Source: Heterodera schachtii (taxonomy: Eukaryota > Nematoda > Chromadorea > Rhabditida > Heteroderidae). Taken from it: a DNA stretch of 64,000 nucleotides. Below are positions 1 to 10,320 of the stretch, piece after piece; within the stretch, counting starts at the first letter, position 1, and the number at the start of each line of letters is the position of its first letter. The notes beneath the pieces were generated by a model. The model did no database searches, was not told the origin of the DNA, and worked only from the letters and a program-made list of their open reading frames with translations. The position numbers and the translations under genes are program-made. The stretch spans positions 1,487,787-1,551,786 of the forward strand of contig SIJG01000001.1 in the NCBI GenBank assembly GCA_023374025.1, given 5' to 3'.

Positions 1-836
1 AGGCACGGAGGACGAGTGGGAGACAGAAAGGAGGAAAGAGGGAACAGTCCAGCCAAAAGAAAAAGAGGGGAAGAGGAGGAAGAAGAGACGGTCCAGCACA
101 AAAGAAAAAGAGGGGAAGAGGAGGAGGAGGAAGAAGATGAGACAGTCCAGCACAAAATAAAAAGAGGGGAAGAGGAGGAGGAGGAAGATGAGACGGCCCA
201 GCACAAAAGAAAAACAGGGGAAGAGGAGGAGGAGGAAGAAGATGAGATAGTCCACCACAAGAGGAAAAGGGGCGAAGAGGAGGGGGAAGAGGAAGACAAA
301 TCGGCAGTCTGTCCCCGTTGGTTCATTCAAATGTCGAAACAATAATCGTAAATATTTGATTTTTAGGCGGCTCAATTTGTTTAAATGCGCGGGATGACCC
401 ATTTGGGAGGGCGTTGTGTTGTGTGAAGAGGGGGAAACATTTGAAAGATTACAAATTGGGAATGGAAGAGATGAAGGAAGAGGAGGACAAATTTCGGAAG
501 GAACGAAAGGACGGCGATGAAAAGAAGCGAATTGAATTGGCCACCGAAATGCCAACAGTGGCGAGGCCAATGGCATTGAACAGAAGCACCGGTAAGGCAC
601 AAAGAAAAGAGACATTGGCATTAGAAAAATGGCATTCTGTAGACCAGGCATGCCCATTTCTGATCGCGGGACGCGTTTGTCAGCCCGGGTCTACGGACAT
701 ATGTGTAGAGGACGGCTTTTTCTGTCAGTACAACAAGGAGAGGAGGGCATTCGTTTGCTGCACCTTTAAAGAAGCTGACGTAGAGGGCGAGCAAAGCGGG
801 CGGAAGAGAAAAGAAAATACCAAAAATAGTAATTAA
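1..836 (+). CDS. Charged-repeat plus Cys-rich protein, 5' partial
   Basis: Two exons are read: up to 316, then 367-836, with a 50-bp intron (donor GTTGGT, acceptor TTTTTAG). The frame is open at the left edge, so the gene starts outside the window. The first part has about five imperfect copies of a 17-18 residue unit of the type HKRKRGEEEEEEEDE, i.e. alternating Lys/Arg and Glu blocks. The splice joins AVCPR to GSICLNARDDPFGRALCC, giving a Cys-rich segment. After a charged linker a second segment follows (CPFLIAGRVC, then CVEDGFFCQYN, then FVCC), with a similar C...C...CC arrangement. This recalls the lustrin/WR1-type Cys repeats of nematode extracellular proteins, but the match is by eye only. 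Function unknown; the repeats could also suit a nuclear protein. Stop TAA at 834-836. Confidence 0.6.
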
Positions 837-1908
837 AATGCAAATATTAAAAAAAAAATTCCCACATCAATGCTGCCATTGTAATTGACACAATTTAGTT
901 AAATTATAGCTCGGTGAAAAACTTGGTGAGCGAATGTTCGAAACTTCCTTGAGAGGAGCGGGAATCCCGTAAAAATCACTCTCCCCTAAAAATCCAGTCT
1001 ATTTTTAACGGGAGTCAAGGGCGGGTGCGGGATTAATTCGTTATTATGTAATTTAATAAAAAATATTTAATGCTCAAATTTGAAGGACAATTCTTATTAA
1101 AGCAAAAAAATAAAATAAAAACAGAATTAAGCAAATTTTTAATGAAAAGTTCCAAACATTTTTGTAAAAGATAGAGGGACGGTTGTTCCGGTAGGCGCCG
1201 TCGGGGATTAATACATTTTTTACCAAAAGGTTAATTTTGTGGTGTTATGGGTCAAAATTAGGTAATTGGACTCATTTATTAACAGCTTTTAATTAAAGAT
1301 CGTTACTTTTGGCGAAAAAAACCCAATTCTTAAAACTTTCTTTTGCTCCTGCATTTGGTGAGGGTATTGGCGGGATCGTGAGTCTGAAATTTTGGGAGCG
1401 GTACCGGTACTCTCATAAAATCCCGCTCCCGTAAAACCCCCGCTGGACTAAAAGTACGGGATTTTCTTCGCAAAAAAATTTGGTTATCTTATTTGCATTA
1501 TTTTTTTCTCTATCGATATGCAAATTTAAGAAAATATTTAAAATGAAAACAGTTTCTACAAAGCCTACTTTTTCATTATAGCGAAAATAAATTACAAAAA
1601 AAAAAAAAAAAACGATGAAATAGCACAAGCTTCTCTCTGATGAATGGAGTTTGGCACTTTCTCTATAAACAATCGGCGCCGTCGTTTCGGCGCCAGCCTG
1701 AGTTTTTGGGTTGTAACTTTTTTCATAATTGGTCAAATCCAACAATCTTGGTATCATTTGAAAACTTAACATGTTTAGAAGCTATTTCCAAGCTATTGCT
1801 TGGCGATTGTAAGCAATTAAGAAGAAATTAAATATAAGTAAATTTATTAATTTTAAGAAAAAAAACCATTCGAAGAAGTAAAAATTCCATTTTTTTGTAC
1901 ACAATTAC
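837..1908. repeat. Intergenic; degenerate GGAGCGGGA-type repeat
   Basis: No gene seen. Between about 945 and 1440 lie GC-rich patches in AT-rich DNA (GGAGCGGGAATCCCGTAAAA near 956; TCCCGCTCCCGTAAAAC near 1422, roughly its inverse). A related patch (GGGAGCGGGAG, with a following GGAGCGGGTCATTC) occurs at 52215-52305, so this is probably an old dispersed inverted-repeat element. Termini could not be fixed. Confidence 0.35.
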
Positions 1909-2456
1909 TAGGGCTGCTAATTATATGTAAATACATGTTTTTTTCCTGGATTCTCCATGCTCTAAATAGTAGTAAAAACACTTTCTTTTTTGTGTTTGCG
2001 TAACAAAAGTTGGGACTTTTATTTACATATTTTTATACATATTTTGGACTTTTTCATACATATTTCGCAATTTTTCGTACAATTTTCATTTTTTTTTTAC
2101 ATATTTTGAGGATTTTTGAGTATTTATAGAAATTTTTTGTGAAAAATTTAAAATTTTTTTGAAGATGTATCCCTAAAAAATCGAATTTTTTTCAAAAAAC
2201 GATATATCAAAATTAATTTGTGAAACATTAAAATATGATTCTAAGCCTATTTGCTTACTTTTATGGCATTTTGTTCCTATTTTAGTTTTTATGAAGAATT
2301 TTTTTCCAAAAAATAACCAATAAAAAACAATTTTATTTACATATTTTAGTACATATTTGTGGATTTTTGTACATATTTCATACATATTTTAGCATTTTTT
2401 ATACATATTTTATTTACATAATTCGCAAATTTTCTTACATAAAATTAGCAGCCCTA
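1909..2456. mobile_element. hAT-type MITE, family B copy 1 (TAGGGCTGC ends)
   Basis: Terminal inverted repeats: TAGGGCTGCTAATTATATGT on the left, ATAAAATTAGCAGCCCTA on the right. Flanked by ACAATTAC (1901-1908) and ACAACTAC (2457-2464), an 8-bp target duplication with one mismatch. The interior is AT-rich with many TACATATTTT motifs and no coding capacity. The left arm (GTAAATACATG, CTGGATTCTCCATG, AACACTTTC) is shared with copies at 2650, 6919 and 24089. 548 bp. Confidence 0.85.
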
Positions 2457-2649
2457 ACAACTACCAATTTTAAAGAAAGTTTAAAACTAATTGAAAAACT
2501 TTTTTAAAAAGAAAATAGCCAAAATTTTGTTAAAATTATGATACTTTTATAGATTTAATTATTTCTTCAACACATTACCTGCCCCAATGTGTTCTCCGTC
2601 CGCAAAAAGTTCGTTTAATATTTTTTACTAAATAATAATTACTTATAAT

Positions 2650-3288
2650 TAGGGATCATTTTTTTATGTAAATACATGTTTTTTTTCCTGGATTCTCCAT
2701 GCTCTAATTAGTAGGAAAAACACTTTCTTTTTTGTGTTTGCGAACAAAAGTTGGGACTTTTATTTACATATTTTTACATATTTTCGGATTTTTCTACATA
2801 TTACATATGTACATATTTTTATACATATTTTGGACTTTTTCGCATTTTTTCGTACATATTTTGCAATTTTTGAGAATTTTTAGGGAATTTTTTTATGAAA
2901 TACCCCCAAAAATATCCAAAATTTCGCAATTTTTTTCAAAAATTTTGAAAATTTATAGAAATTTTTTGCGAAAAGTAAAAAATTTTTTTTGAAAATGTGT
3001 CCCAAAAAAATAGTTTTTTTTTTCAAAAATGGGATATTAATAAATTAATTTTTAAATTACTAAAAGATAATTCTAAGCCTATTTAGGTCATTTTCATGGC
3101 AATTTGTGCCTATTTCACCCTTTAGAAAGAATTTTTTTTCCAAAAAATCACCATTTAAAAAATTTTATTTACATATTTTAGTACATATTTCTGGATTTTT
3201 GTACATATTTCATACATATTTCAGTGTTTTTTATACATATTTTATTTACATATTTCGCGATTTTTCTTACATAAATAAATGATCCCTA
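2650..3288. mobile_element. hAT-type MITE, family B copy 2 (TAGGGATCAT ends)
   Basis: Inverted ends TAGGGATCATTTTTTTATGT and ACATAAATAAATGATCCCTA. The interior is almost identical to the copy at 6919-7532, including the GATATTAATAAATTAATTTT and TCACCCTTTAGAAAG stretches, so the two moved recently or one derives from the other. The 8-bp flanks (CTTATAAT / GTAATAAA) do not form a clean duplication. No coding capacity. Confidence 0.85.
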
Positions 3289-3840
3289 GTAATAAATGCC
3301 AAAAAACTTAATTTCTCTCAAAAATAAAAATAAGAAATAATTTTAATATAAATTTTAAACGAAAAATATTAAAACAAAATTTTATTAAAATAAAATATTA
3401 AAATAATTTAAAAGCCAAAATTGCGATATCTTTTTTTGGTGAAATGCTATATAAATCCTGTTTGTTGCTCTCCGGCGCTGACCTGGTCTTATTTCGTATT
3501 TATTTGTTGAATTAGAAATTTATGAGCAAAACTTATCTATTCCCTGATTTGAAAACATCTCTTTAAACATTTAAAATTCTTTTCGCTTTTATGAAATCCC
3601 TTTTTTCTTATCCCTTCGTCTCTGACTTTTCCCTCATCGCTTCACATTTTTGTCCCAGCCAATACAAAGTCCCCCCCCCCCATTTTCGGTCCCTAATACG
3701 GGGGGGTCGATCACCCATTATTGCATGTATGGTGAGTACGCTTCAATCTGCCACTTATATTGTATTCCATTAGAATTGCATTGTTTTTAGCAAATTAACT
3801 GTTTTTTTAAATTAAATTCTATAATATTATATTATCAAAC

Positions 3841-3947
3841 CGGAAAATTGTAGGCACACATTCTTCGGCATGCCACGCACAATTGCTGAAGCTTTTGTTG
3901 TTGCGCATTGCCCGCAACTGCTGGCGGTGTGCCATTTTCAACTGATA
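3841..3947 (-). pseudogene. Orphan PPP4R4-like exon, inverted
   Basis: One minus-strand exon with a good acceptor (TTTTTTACAG before 3947) and a possible donor (GTTTGA after 3841). It reads VENGTPPAV, a Gln-rich stretch, then LCVACRRMCAYNFP. Vertebrate PPP4R4 has a CAYNFP motif at the end of a segment also containing ENG and charged/Gln-rich residues, so this looks like the matching exon. The PPP4R4-like gene of this window lies on the other strand about 10 kb away and lacks this segment. No partner exons are seen nearby, so I treat it as a displaced fragment. Short match; the family assignment is moderately sure. Confidence 0.5.
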
Positions 3948-4185
3948 CTGTAAAAAAGAGTCGGTATAATTCAATTTTTTATTTAAAAAATGGGTGCGTC
4001 AATCGCCCCTCGCCCCCGAAAAATTAAAAAAAAATCTCAAACAAAAATTATCAAAGAAAAAATTCCTAGAAAATAAATTATTTTGGGATTTTAATGAATT
4101 TGTTAAGAAAATTTGATCATTTAAGAAATTCGCCGGCGACTCATCCCCCCAGCACTTTTACACCCCCCTCCCCTTCGGTGCAAAG

Positions 4186-5188
4186 CAGGGCTGGCCGTGA
4201 TCACGGATCACGGCTCACGGATCACGGGAATCACGGGGGTTTTGGGGTGGCGTGATCACGGCTCACGGATTTTTTCAATTTTTCCGTGATTTTGATCCGT
4301 GATTGGCATTTTATATAAGGAATTTTTATTGAGACGAAAATAGGAAAGTGGTGTGAAGAGAGAAAGTTTTTGAGAAAAAATTAAATAAATAAATTATTTT
4401 TTGTTAAGCAAATATTTCTGTATATATTAGTCTAGTGGTTAAGCCATCTCTCTTCCATTGTTTGTCCCTTGGGTTCAATTCCTCTTTGGGACAGTGCGTT
4501 TTTCATATTTTTTTAAATTAGTTTAATTGAAATTTAATTAAAAATAAACTCTTTTACATTAAAATTATTTTTAGTTATTTTTTAAAACAGCATAAAACCC
4601 ATAAATTAACAAATGATTGGACATTTTTTGGACCAAATCTGTTAATAAATTCACTCAAAAATTCAAAATTTTTCACGGCGGCGCCTATCGGCACCGCCGG
4701 ACCCCCATTTTACCTTATTTTTTTGAAACTTTGACCCCAAATGGCAAAAAAATAGCCCTTTATTTTCCATTGGTTCAAAAACGTAAATTTGTTCATTTTT
4801 TGGAAAAAATCTGCTAAAATCGCATTAAAAATAAAAAAAATTTCACGGCGGCACTTATTGGCACCACCTGTTCTGCCCCCTGTACTCGAAGTTTTTGGAA
4901 AAAGCACACCGCAAAAAAAAAAGCGTTTACCTATATGGTTTGGTTTCTTTAAAATATCTTTTGGGAATTTTTCCAGCGAATAAATTCCGTTTTTTAAATA
5001 AATTTAAATAAAAGAAATCATTAGAAAATTTTTTTTTTATAATCACGGATCACGGCTCACGGATCACGGGAATCACGGGGTTTTTGGGGTGCCGTGATCA
5101 CGGCTCACGGCTCACGGATTTTTTTGGAAGCCCCGTGATCACGGCTCACGGGTTTCCGTGATTGGAAATTCAATCACGGCCAGCCCTG
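4186..5188. mobile_element. hAT-type MITE, family D (CAGGGCTGG ends)
   Basis: Ends CAGGGCTGGCCGTGATCACG and CGTGATTG...CAATCACGGCCAGCCCTG are inverted repeats; the flanking 8-bp duplication GTGCAAAG is perfect (4178-4185 and 5189-5196). CAGGG termini plus an 8-bp duplication are the hAT signature. Both arms carry tandem GCTCACGGATCACGG-type repeats. The middle holds two copies of the GGCGGCGCC core module (4675-4700 and 4844-4869) and a tRNA-like stretch. No transposase, so non-autonomous. 1003 bp. Confidence 0.93.
4425..4496 (+). other. tRNA-like remnant inside a MITE
   Basis: A box-A-like TCTAGTGGTTAAGC (4432-4445) is followed about 30 bp later by a box-B-like GGGTTCAATTCC (4470-4481), the spacing of internal RNA polymerase III promoter boxes. 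I cannot fold a good acceptor stem or T arm, so it is not called as a functional tRNA gene. It could be a captured tRNA or SINE head. Confidence 0.35.
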
Positions 5189-5609
5189 GTGCAAAGGGTC
5201 CCCCATTTTGAGGCCCTTTCCGTGCGAAGTGGCTGGGGGGGGCGTCGGGTACTCCCCAAAATGTCGCCGGCCGAAACGTCGCCGCAAACAAAAGAAAATT
5301 TTTTCAAAATTTCATAAAGCAATAAGAGATGCAACCAAACACACAAAAACAAAGAATTCAATTATAATTTATTCAAAATTTCAAGGTGCATTACAAAGTA
5401 AAAGAGAAATGTTAATAGAAACGTCGTCAGAAAAATTGTGAAACAATAAAAAAATTCTGATGTTTTTGTTCTACAAAATATAAATTTAGTGAATAATTAT
5501 TTTTGAATAAAATAAAAAATGTTATGCATTGGGTGGGACCGGCACCGCCGGAATGTGCCAAAAAAAAAAATTTCAACCGAAAAAATAAAATGGGTGGACA
5601 CCAACAAAT

Positions 5610-8600
5610 TCATTCATCAGGAAAATTATAGTAAGAAATCATTCCCGAATTGGAAATTTTGGTCTTCTTGGTTGGCTCTCCCTGCTCATTAGTCGGAATC
5701 TATGAAATAATTCATGTAAATTAGGTAAAAGGTATTTTTTAAAACTCAAAAGGAACTGACTTTTTGTTTTATTCTTTATGAAAGGATCAAATGGGATTCC
5801 ACTTTATATAAGAAAATTATGAAATTTAAAAATAAAAATATATTGAAACTGAAACAATTAAGAAAAATCGATTTTCGGCCGAGAATTTCATATTTCCTTT
5901 TTTGGACTATTTCTCTGAAATTAAAAAAAGAATTTGTTTGAAAATTCATATGAAACCAATCAAATTTTTGTTAGGGAGTTTCTTCAAAATTGGAAATATA
6001 TACAAAAATAGGCGAAATATGTATTTAAGCAATTTTGTAGAAAGTCTTGAAACGTTCTGGTACATCTTAAAATATATAAATATTTTTGTTGAAGCTAAGA
6101 AATTCTTCAAGTGGATTCCCTAATGATATCAGCCTACACGTATTAAGAAAAAACAAATTGACAGAACCCTCTTTGTTTTTCGCAAGGAAAATTTAAACGC
6201 AAAAATTTCACTTGGCAAATCTTCTCCAAGACCTTGAAGCCTCGAATGACTTTTCCTGAAAAAATTATTATCAAGGCTTGGATTTACGGAACGGGACAAA
6301 ATATCGCCGCCGAAATATCGCCGCCGGAATATCGCCGCCGAAATATCGCCGCCCAAAATATCGCCGCCCAAAATATCGCCGAGACAAAATATCGCCGCCG
6401 AAATATCGCCGAGACAAAATATCGCCGCAGAAAATTTTTAAAAATTTTTCAAACCTAGAAATTTTCATAAAAAAAATTCTTAGAAATTTCTTAGTAAGAA
6501 AATTTCATGAAAAAATCATTGAATTTTTTTTTTTGGAAAATTTTTCGAAAAAAACTTAGCAATTTTCATAAAATTTTGAAAAAATCGCAGAAAACTTTTT
6601 CAAAATTTTTTTTCTTGAAATTTTCTTACTAAGAAATTTCCTAAGAATTTTTTATGAAAAATTTCTAGGTTTAAAAAAAAATTTTTAATTTTCGGCGGCG
6701 ATATTTCGGCGGCGATATTCCGGCGGCGATATTTCGGCGGCGATATTTTGGGGTGCACCCTGGATTTAAAGTGTGAATCACAAATAATAATAAAAAATAT
6801 TCGAAAAGAATTGGTGCCCTTAATTTAACTTTTGCATTTTGAGTTGTCATTAAGCTGGTCATTTATGCCTCGGATATAATTTTAAAATAATTATATTATT
6901 TGATTTAATCTTCATTTATAGGGATCATTTTTTTATGTAAATACATGTTTTTTTGCCTGGATTCTCCATGCTCTAATTAGTAGGAAAAACACTTTCTTTT
7001 TTGTGTTTGCGAACAAAAGTTGGGACTTTTATTTACATATTTTTACATATTTTCGGGATTTTTCTACATATTACATATATACATATTTTGGACTTTTTCG
7101 CATTTTTTCGTACATATTTTGCAATTTTTGAGAATTTTTAGGGAATTTTTTTATGAAATACCCCCAAAAATATCCAAAATTTCGCAATTTTTTTGAAAAA
7201 TTTTGAGAATTTATAGAAATTTTTTGCGAAAAGTAAAAAATTTTTTTTGAAAATGTGCCCCAAAAAAATAGTTTTTTTTTCAAAAATGGGATATTAATAA
7301 ATTAATTTTTAAATTACTAAAAGATAATTCTAAGCCTATTTAGGTCATTTTCATGGCAATTTGTGCCTATTTCACCCTTTAGAAAGAATTTTTTTTCCAA
7401 AAAATCACCATTTAAAAAATTTTATTTACATATTTTAGTACATATTTCTGGATTTTTGTACATATTTCATACATATTTCAGTGTTTTTTATACATATTTC
7501 GCGATTTTTCTTACATAAATAAATGATCCCTATTCATTTATTCTTTTTTTTTTTAAATTAGAAATTTTTTGAATTAGAGGGGTAGGGCAGATTCGTTCTC
7601 AGTACCGTGGAAATAACCAATAAACGGTTTAAACTCAAAATTAAAAAAGATTCACCCACCATTTAAATTTTTCCCAATGTGTTTAATGCAGGGTGCCGAT
7701 CGGAAATTTTTCAAAATAAGAACATCAAGGCCAAAAAATAAGATTTTTGGGTCAAAAATAAGAACATTTTGCAAAATTGCTTTAAATCGCTTGTATAACA
7801 TTTATTCAATTCATATAGAAGCAACTTTCGTTTTTTTCGCCTTCCATGGTCACTTTTTAACAATTTTTGGGAGGGAATACGCAAATCGTACATTTAAATG
7901 CAATCGGGCTCAAAAAAATCTGATTTTTACGATTTTTTTTTGCGGCGCATTGTTTCAAAGACTATTTTGGGAACAAGCGGGGCGGAAGGCGGCGGTGCCG
8001 ATAGGCGCCGCCGGGAAATTTTTGAAAATTTGAGTATAATTTGTTAACAGATTTTGTCCAAAAATTGTCCAAATTTTGTGATTCTGAGCCAATTTTTAAG
8101 AAAACAAAGTATTTTTGGGGTCCGGCGGTGCCATTAGGCACCGCCGTGAAAATTTTGAAAATATTAAGTGACATTACGCCATAAAATTACAAATTTCTGA
8201 AGTATTTTAAGAAATAAGAACAAAATAAGAACAATAGCCCGAAATCAGAACATTTCTTACAAATAAGAACATTTTTATTTTGTAAGATTTGGACCCTCCA
8301 AATCAGAACATTTCTTATAAATAAGAACAGATCGGCACCCTGGTTTAATGATTATTTTTTGGCGACTTCGGCTGCCAAAATTTTTGTTCTGTTGTTTTTG
8401 GCGATATGCACCCCTGGTGAAATTTTTCGGGTTTCTTACATTTTCTTAAGGTTTTTAGGAAAATTAAGGAAAACTAAAAAGAGCAGCTGAACAACCGAAA
8501 CAGGTTTTTAGGCGCCAAACTAATAAAAAGTAAAACCTAAAAACATAATCCTTGTAAATTATAATTAAAACAATGAAAAACGGACCGAACGCAACATTCA

Positions 8601-9182
8601 CTCCATCCAACTCTGAGCACTCATTTGTCGTGATCATAAATTCGGTGCCTAAAGGGAAGAGGGTAATACAATAAAAAATTTTTAATTAACGAAATTTTTG
8701 AAATTTTGCAGGCCAATAAAGACACATAAGGTTATTGATTGGTAATAAATTTTATTAAAATTTGCAAAATTTACAGTTATGGTCTGGGATTCCGTCGTTG
8801 AACTTAAACAACAAATAAGGAAGACAAATTTTGTGTGAATGCTTTCAAGGCATGCCTTGTCACGCTTCGTAAATTCACAAAAAATTGGTTTTTTCTAGGC
8901 TTAGACTGGGTTCGAGGGTGGAGGGGGGGGGGGGGTGAATAAACCACACCACTTCCAGGCGACGAGACCTTTAGCGGTAAAATTTTTTGTTTTCTTTTAA
9001 AAATTAAAATCAATCGATGATTTAAAAACTTGTCATGTTGTAAAATAATCGAATCCTTTCGGAAATTTACGAGGCGTTCTACTTCCATTTCATTACCATT
9101 GAAACAATCCCGCTGCATCGTGTGCCACCGAAAAATTTTCATTTGGAAAATAATCTCCGTACAGCGATTTGCAGCCAAGAAC
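5610..9182 (-). CDS. Divergent cyclophilin, 5' incomplete, TE-filled introns
   Basis: Exons read on the minus strand: 9182-9097 (CKSLYGDYFPNENFSVAHDA), 8648-8587 (TEFMITTNECSELDGVNVAF), 6255-6212 (GKVIRGFKVLEKICQ) and 5699-5610 (GEPTKKTKISNSGMI, stop). Their order matches the cyclophilin fold: GKSIYGE..F.DENF, then G(S/T)xFFIT...LDGxHVVFGKV, then GM.VV..IE, then the Gly-x-Pro-x-Lys-Lys C-terminus. Phases close between the last three exons. The piece equivalent to MANAGPNTNG is doubtful (perhaps 8804-8782, reading FNDGIPDHN, but its frame does not close). The N-terminal half with the catalytic FHR motif was not found. The Trp and His of the WLDGKH site are replaced (ELDGVN), so prolyl isomerase activity is unlikely. 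The 2.3-kb intron 8586-6256 holds three repeat elements. It may be a pseudogene. Confidence 0.65.
6290..6763. mobile_element. Foldback element of ATATCGCCGCC repeats
   Basis: Left arm (6297-6429) is a run of AAATATCGCCGCC units with GAGAC variants; right arm (6693-6755) is the inverse (GGCGGCGATATTTC units), ending GGGGTGCACCCTG. About 250 bp of AT-rich DNA with an inverted ATTTCTTAGTAAGAAAATTT core lies between. GGATTTA occurs just outside both ends (6280s and 6765s), a likely but imperfect target duplication. Lies in the cyclophilin intron. ORFs across it are repeat artefacts. Confidence 0.6.
6919..7532. mobile_element. hAT-type MITE, family B copy 3
   Basis: Ends TAGGGATCATTTTTTTATGT and ACATAAATAAATGATCCCTA; perfect 8-bp duplication TTCATTTA (6911-6918, 7533-7540). 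Near-identical to the copy at 2650-3288, but lacking two short segments. Inserted in the large cyclophilin intron. Confidence 0.93.
7689..8342. mobile_element. hAT-type MITE, family C copy 1 (CAGGGTGCCGATC ends)
   Basis: Ends CAGGGTGCCGATCGGAAATT and AACAGATCGGCACCCTG; perfect 8-bp duplication GTTTAATG (7681-7688, 8343-8350). It carries AATAAGAACATTT-type repeats and two GGCGGTGCC core modules (7989-8013, 8121-8147), in inverse orientation to copies 2 and 3. Lies in the cyclophilin intron. No transposase. Confidence 0.93.
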
Positions 9183-9689
9183 CTGAAAAAATAGATATAA
9201 TAATAATTGTGCAGATTGTTCCAATTTGACAAAAAAAAAGTTTTCTTAAAATGTTATTTGTAACGCTTTTATAGGGCTTTAAGGCATTGATCATTAATAA
9301 ACGCTCCATTTACGCGCAAGGCATTAATCAAAAACCACAAAAAAAAAAAAATTTATTTGCATTAAATGAACCATTTTAAAGTTCTCGACAATCAAGCATT
9401 CGATAGGCGAAGCAGGCCCGTTACCAGGGGGCAATTCCCCCCCCCCCCCCCCTCTCCCGGAAATGAAAAATTAAATTTTTTTCCCCCGAAAAATAGGGTA
9501 ATTTTTTTTTGAATTTTACTCAGTTTTCTTAATAAATTCGGACAAAAATTCTCTAGGTTTTCCTTTGTGGCGCCTAATGGCACCGCTGACCCCAATTTAA
9601 ATCCCGTTTTCTATGACGCCGAAAAGGTCTTGTTATCGAAAACTATTTTTACCATAAAGAAATTGTTTTTTCGTTTTATATACCTTCGC

Positions 9690-9853
9690 CGGGACTCAAA
9701 TTCTCTGGCATTCCAATCGCCGGAACTCAATTCTCCGGCATTCCAATTACTTGGACTCAAACTCAGCAATCCTCAGGCATCCCAATCACTGGGTTCAATT
9801 ATATGCCATTCCAATGACCGGGACTCAAGACTCAACCTTACGGCATTCCAATC
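9690..9853. repeat. Short tandem repeat, about 28-35 bp unit
   Basis: Five degenerate units of the form GGGACTCAAATTCTCCGGCA followed by TTCCAAT. They abut the 70-bp satellite on its left. The plus-strand ORF across it is a by-product of the repeat. Confidence 0.6.
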
Positions 9854-10275
9854 TACTCACTCGGCCGCTTCGCGGCCTCGTTCAGGGGCCTTCGGCCCCC
9901 TTAAAAATTTCTGCGCCAAAGGTATTTCTGCGCCATAGGTACTCACTCGGCCGCTTCGCGGCCTCGTTCGGGGGCCTTCGGCCCCCTCAGTAACTTTCTG
10001 CGCCATAAGTACTCACTCGGCCGCTTCGCGGCCTCGTACGGGGGCCTTCGGCGCCTCTCAATAATTTTCTGCGCCATAGGTACTCACTCGGCCGCTTCGC
10101 GGCCTCGTTCGGGGCCTTCGGCCCCTCAGTAACTTTCTGCGCCATAAGTACTCACTCGGCCGCTTCGCGGCCTCATACGGGGGCCTTCGGCGCCTCTCAA
10201 TAATTTTCTGCGCCATAGGTACTCACTCGGCCGCTTCGCGGCTTCTTTCGGGGGCCTTCGTCCCCCTCTCACCAA
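9854..10275. repeat. GC-rich hairpin satellite, about 70-bp unit, six copies
   Basis: TACTCACTCGGCCGCTTCGC recurs at 9854, 9940, 10010, 10081, 10149 and 10220, so the unit is 69-71 bp apart from a longer first spacing of 86. Each unit contains two perfect small hairpins, GGCCGC-TTC-GCGGCC and GGGGCC-TTC-GGCCCC (the latter varied in some units), then TTTCTGCGCCATAAGTACTC. This is strongly GC-rich against an AT-rich background. No ORF is conserved. Confidence 0.9.
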
Positions 10276-10320
10276 TTTCGACTGCGGCTCGATATTTTTA
10301 GCGGCCTCGCACTCTTCTTA

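Noticed and set aside
4425..4496. Functional tRNA gene
   Set aside because: Internal boxes are present but acceptor and T stems do not pair well by eye.
6271..6862. Tyr/Arg-rich ORFs (GGDILSRRYF, KYRRRNIAA)
   Set aside because: Frames of the ATATCGCCGCC tandem unit.
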